Assembly (NCBI GenBank): GCA_944363635.1
Contig: CALVUP010000003.1
Span: forward strand, 33,603-97,602
Length of the DNA: 64,000 bases
Source: an uncultured Bacilli bacterium
Lineage (GTDB): Bacteria > Bacillota_I > Bacilli_A > RF39 > UBA660
Reading direction: 5' to 3'
Positions within the stretch are counted from its first letter, which is position 1, and each line of letters starts with the position of its first letter. The notes beneath the pieces are model-generated. The model did no database searches. It had not been told where the DNA came from and saw only the letters and a program-made list of their open reading frames with translations. Position numbers and translations under genes: made by a program. Shown here one piece after another: positions 62,392 through 64,000 of this stretch.

Positions 62392-62415
62392 AAAAAAAAA
62401 GTAACAAAAAGTTAC
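62392..62415 (-). terminator. Terminator after the GlmU-like gene
   Basis: GTAAC / GTTAC stem with T5 loop followed by nine T on the minus strand. Confidence 0.75.
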
Positions 62416-62421
62416 AATTTT

Positions 62422-63000
62422 TTAACATTTTTTATTTTTTAAATATCCCTCTTTTGTTGTCTGTCTATTTCTAGCAATCGCTAAAGAAAAAGGTGGTATA
62501 TCTTCTGTTATGGTAGAAGAAGCCGCAACAACACTATTTTCCTTGATTTTTAAAGGTGCAACTAAAACACTATTCGAACCAATAAAGACATATTCAAAAA
62601 GTTCTGTTTTTTCTTTTTTTGCACCAAAGCCATTGTAATTAGCAAATACTACACCCGCTCCAATATTGCAATGACTATGAATCAAAGCGTCTCCTACATA
62701 ACTTAAATGCTTTACTTTAATATCATCTTGCAAAATTGAACTCTTAATTTCCACAAAATTCCCAATTACATTATTCGAACCAATTTGACTATTAGAATGA
62801 ATATGTGCACTAGGACCAATCTTATTATTCGAACCAATCACACTGTCTTCAATAATCGTATAACTGTCAATAATATTATTATCCCCTATTACACAATTTC
62901 CCTTTAAACTAACTCCAGGGTAAATAATTGTATTTTCCCCAATTTGAACTGTAGAATCAATGTATGTATTCTTCTCATCCATAACCTTATATTTTTTCAT
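62422..63000 (-). CDS. Stand-alone GlmU C-terminal acetyltransferase-like domain
   Basis: 192 residues forming a left-handed beta helix of hexapeptide repeats (QIGENTIIYPGVSLKGNCVI, DSVIGSNNKIGPSAHIHSNS, IGSNNVIGNFVEIKSSIL). It matches the C-terminal half of GlmU: KVKHLSYVGDALIHSHCNIG holds the His site, then GAGVVFANYNGFGAKKEKT and the final LAIARNRQTTKEGY. GlmU normally joins this acetyltransferase to an N-terminal uridylyltransferase, absent here. Likely acetylates glucosamine 1-phosphate or a related sugar. Monocistronic, divergent from the methyltransferase-like gene. Confidence 0.85.
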   Translation of the reverse strand: MKKYKVMDEKNTYIDSTVQIGENTIIYPGVSLKGNCVIGDNNIIDSYTIIEDSVIGSNNKIGPSAHIHSNSQIGSNNVIGNFVEIKSSILQDDIKVKHLSYVGDALIHSHCNIGAGVVFANYNGFGAKKEKTELFEYVFIGSNSVLVAPLKIKENSVVAASSTITEDIPPFSLAIARNRQTTKEGYLKNKKC

Positions 63001-63037
63001 CTTATCACCATACTCATCATATCATATTTTCGTATTC

Positions 63038-63066
63038 TTTACAAAAAGAGAAAAATTTAGTATAAT
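63038..63066 (+). promoter_or_regulatory. Promoter of the 63094 gene
   Basis: TTTACA (63038-63043), 17 bases, TATAAT (63061-63066) on the plus strand, about 28 bases before the start codon. Confidence 0.75.
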
Positions 63067-63093
63067 AGGAAACTATAAAAAAAGGGGGAAAGC

Positions 63094-63801
63094 ATGATGA
63101 AAGAAGAACTTTTAAAACAATATGCAGATAAAGAAACAAAATACATAACACCAAAGCAAAAAGAAAAAGTAATTGCCTTTTTAACAAAATACAAAGATCA
63201 TTATTCAGAAGAAACGATAGACTTCTTATTAAATGAGATGGATAAAGATATCTATGAACAAGAAATCGCTTTATTAAGACAGATCTTTGTTGCATCAAAT
63301 TTCTATGAAGACGATTCTAAAAATCCCTATTTAAAATACTTACGCGTATTTGAAGAGTATTTTTCCTATGATCAAAATATTGTTGATGTAGGAGCCGGTC
63401 GTTTTCCTGCGGACGCTACATTATTAAAAGAAAGGCAAAAAAGTGGCACTATCGCTGTATATGATCCAAATATACTCCCTATAGAAAACAAAGATCTTAT
63501 CATAAAAAAAGAAAAGTTTACTTTACAAACCGATTTAACAGGACAAGATCTACTTTTTGGAATTTACCCATGTGAAGCAACAGAGGCCATGATAAGAAAA
63601 GCGAATCAAGAACACAAAAACTTATTCCTTGGTTTATGTGGCTGCAGTCATTATAACGATTATGAAATATTTTTCTTACATAAAGATCCAAGAAATTGGC
63701 AAGAAGATATGTATTATTTATTAAGGGGTACAAATCAAGACAAAAGTGAAATCAAAGTCGTTGAAAGTGAATATCCAATTTTAATAAAAAAATTAAAATA
63801 A
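63094..63801 (+). CDS. Methyltransferase-like protein of unknown target
   Basis: 235 residues. A helical N-terminus (KEELLKQYADKETKYITPKQ) is followed by a shortened Rossmann core: NIVDVGAGRFPADATLLKER resembles a SAM-binding motif I, and TIAVYDPNILPIENKDLI the following acidic loop. The later part, LFGIYPCEATEAMIRKANQE and FLGLCGCSHYNDYEIFFLHK, differs from standard methyltransferases and carries three cysteines. An AGGGGG site precedes two candidate ATG codons (63094 and 63097). Activity is uncertain; the target could be a small molecule or protein. Confidence 0.65.
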   Translation: MMKEELLKQYADKETKYITPKQKEKVIAFLTKYKDHYSEETIDFLLNEMDKDIYEQEIALLRQIFVASNFYEDDSKNPYLKYLRVFEEYFSYDQNIVDVGAGRFPADATLLKERQKSGTIAVYDPNILPIENKDLIIKKEKFTLQTDLTGQDLLFGIYPCEATEAMIRKANQEHKNLFLGLCGCSHYNDYEIFFLHKDPRNWQEDMYYLLRGTNQDKSEIKVVESEYPILIKKLK

Positions 63802-63805
63802 ATCA

Positions 63806-63833
63806 TTGACAAAACTTCTCAGTATGTTATAAT
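63806..63833 (+). promoter_or_regulatory. Promoter of tRNA-Gly
   Basis: TTGACA (63806-63811), 16 bases, TATAAT (63828-63833). A start near 63840 leaves a leader of about 40 bases that contains a perfect palindrome (ATTGATTC/GAATCAAT, 63851-63869). Confidence 0.85.
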
Positions 63834-63881
63834 TTTAATTGTCTACTGTTATTGATTCATTGAATCAATACGGCAATTAAT

Positions 63882-63955
63882 GCGGATGTAGTTTAATGGT
63901 AGAACCTCAGCCTTCCAAGCTGACTACGGGAGTTCGATTCTCCTCATCCGCTCCA
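63882..63955 (+). tRNA. tRNA-Gly (anticodon UCC)
   Basis: 74 bases with encoded CCA. Acceptor GCGGATG/CATCCGC with discriminator T. D arm GTTTAATGGTAGAAC, anticodon loop CTTCCAA (anticodon UCC, reads GGA/GGG) and T arm GGGAGTTCGATTCTCC fit the cloverleaf. Confidence 0.97.
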
Positions 63956-63966
63956 TTGGGAAATCT

Positions 63967-63989
63967 GTTCGAACTTTTATAGTTTGAAC
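63967..63989 (+). terminator. Possible hairpin terminator after tRNA-Gly
   Basis: GTTCGAAC / GTTTGAAC 8-base-pair stem (one G-U) with a seven-base loop. It is followed by TTAATAT rather than a clear T run, so it could also be a leader structure of the next gene outside the window. Confidence 0.35.
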
Positions 63990-64000
63990 TTAATATAGAA

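Noticed and set aside
1..64000. CRISPR array, prophage or complete insertion sequence
   Set aside because: No regularly spaced repeats, transposase with terminal repeats, integrase or phage structural genes could be seen; the only mobile-element hints are the decayed relics at 21206-22290 and the YhcG-type nuclease.

Overview
This window is AT-rich DNA from a low-GC, Gram-positive-type bacterium. It uses the standard bacterial code: several genes end in TGA and Trp is TGG. It encodes both PolC and DnaE, a PASTA kinase with its phosphatase, lipoteichoic-acid-synthase-like and MurC/MurF/Ddl wall enzymes, and a scattered sporulation set (SpoVS, SigG, a YlmC/YmxH-type protein, two CotY/CotZ-like coat proteins). 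It is best read as the chromosome of a spore-forming member of the Bacilli with a compact genome, perhaps an uncultured gut lineage. The exact taxon cannot be fixed from the sequence. Almost all genes lie on the minus strand in long, tightly packed operons. The plus strand carries only L28, dapA, the two coat genes, a RodA/FtsW gene, a methyltransferase-like gene, a 22-residue peptide and two tRNAs.

Region by region. 1-2285: serS (3' end outside the window) behind a DUF1653 gene and a serine-type T-box leader, then a decayed ORF and spoVS. 2349-13915: one long minus operon from a Nudix-like protein through dnaE, three unknown mutually related proteins, an alpha/beta hydrolase, a membrane-fused MurF, Ddl, an rRNA methyltransferase and a pseudouridine synthase, to a membrane protein with a disordered tail. 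14058-15224: L28-like gene and dapA. 15249-28445: the classic priA-fmt-rlmN-prpC-prkC-rsgA-rpe order. It is interrupted by a GH25 muramidase, a YhcG-type nuclease gene with a stop at codon 4, a membrane protein and two frameshifted remnants, one with a CHC2 primase-type zinc finger. 28540-28895: a possible small toxin-like peptide locus. 28896-35761: pseudouridine synthase, murC, pnp, rpsO, greA and an HD phosphohydrolase. 35758-42197: tRNA wobble-uridine hydroxylation genes (two U32 proteins, TrmR), mltG, ruvX, ireB and a rhomboid protease. 42400-45060: rluD, lspA, ylmC/ymxH, sigG and tRNA-Ser. 45095-53392: envelope genes (J-like membrane protein, GDPD, GT-C-like protein, 3D-domain protein, LTA synthase, histidine kinase) and a tethered PTS EIIB-like domain lacking its cysteine. 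53547-64000: coat genes, RodA, a coiled-coil protein, polC, a stand-alone GlmU C-terminal domain and tRNA-Gly.

How the genes work together. PrkC, PrpC and IreB form a wall-stress phosphorylation circuit that probably acts on the MurC/MurF/Ddl/MltG/RodA/LTA machinery. SigG, which has a SigF/SigG-type promoter, would switch on forespore genes, while CotY/CotZ-like proteins and SpoVS act in spore assembly. The most novel points are the three-paralogue cluster after dnaE, the cysteine-less EIIB tether, the GlmU half-protein, the MurF with a membrane domain in place of its usual N-terminus, and the cluster of freshly broken genes between priA and rlmN.
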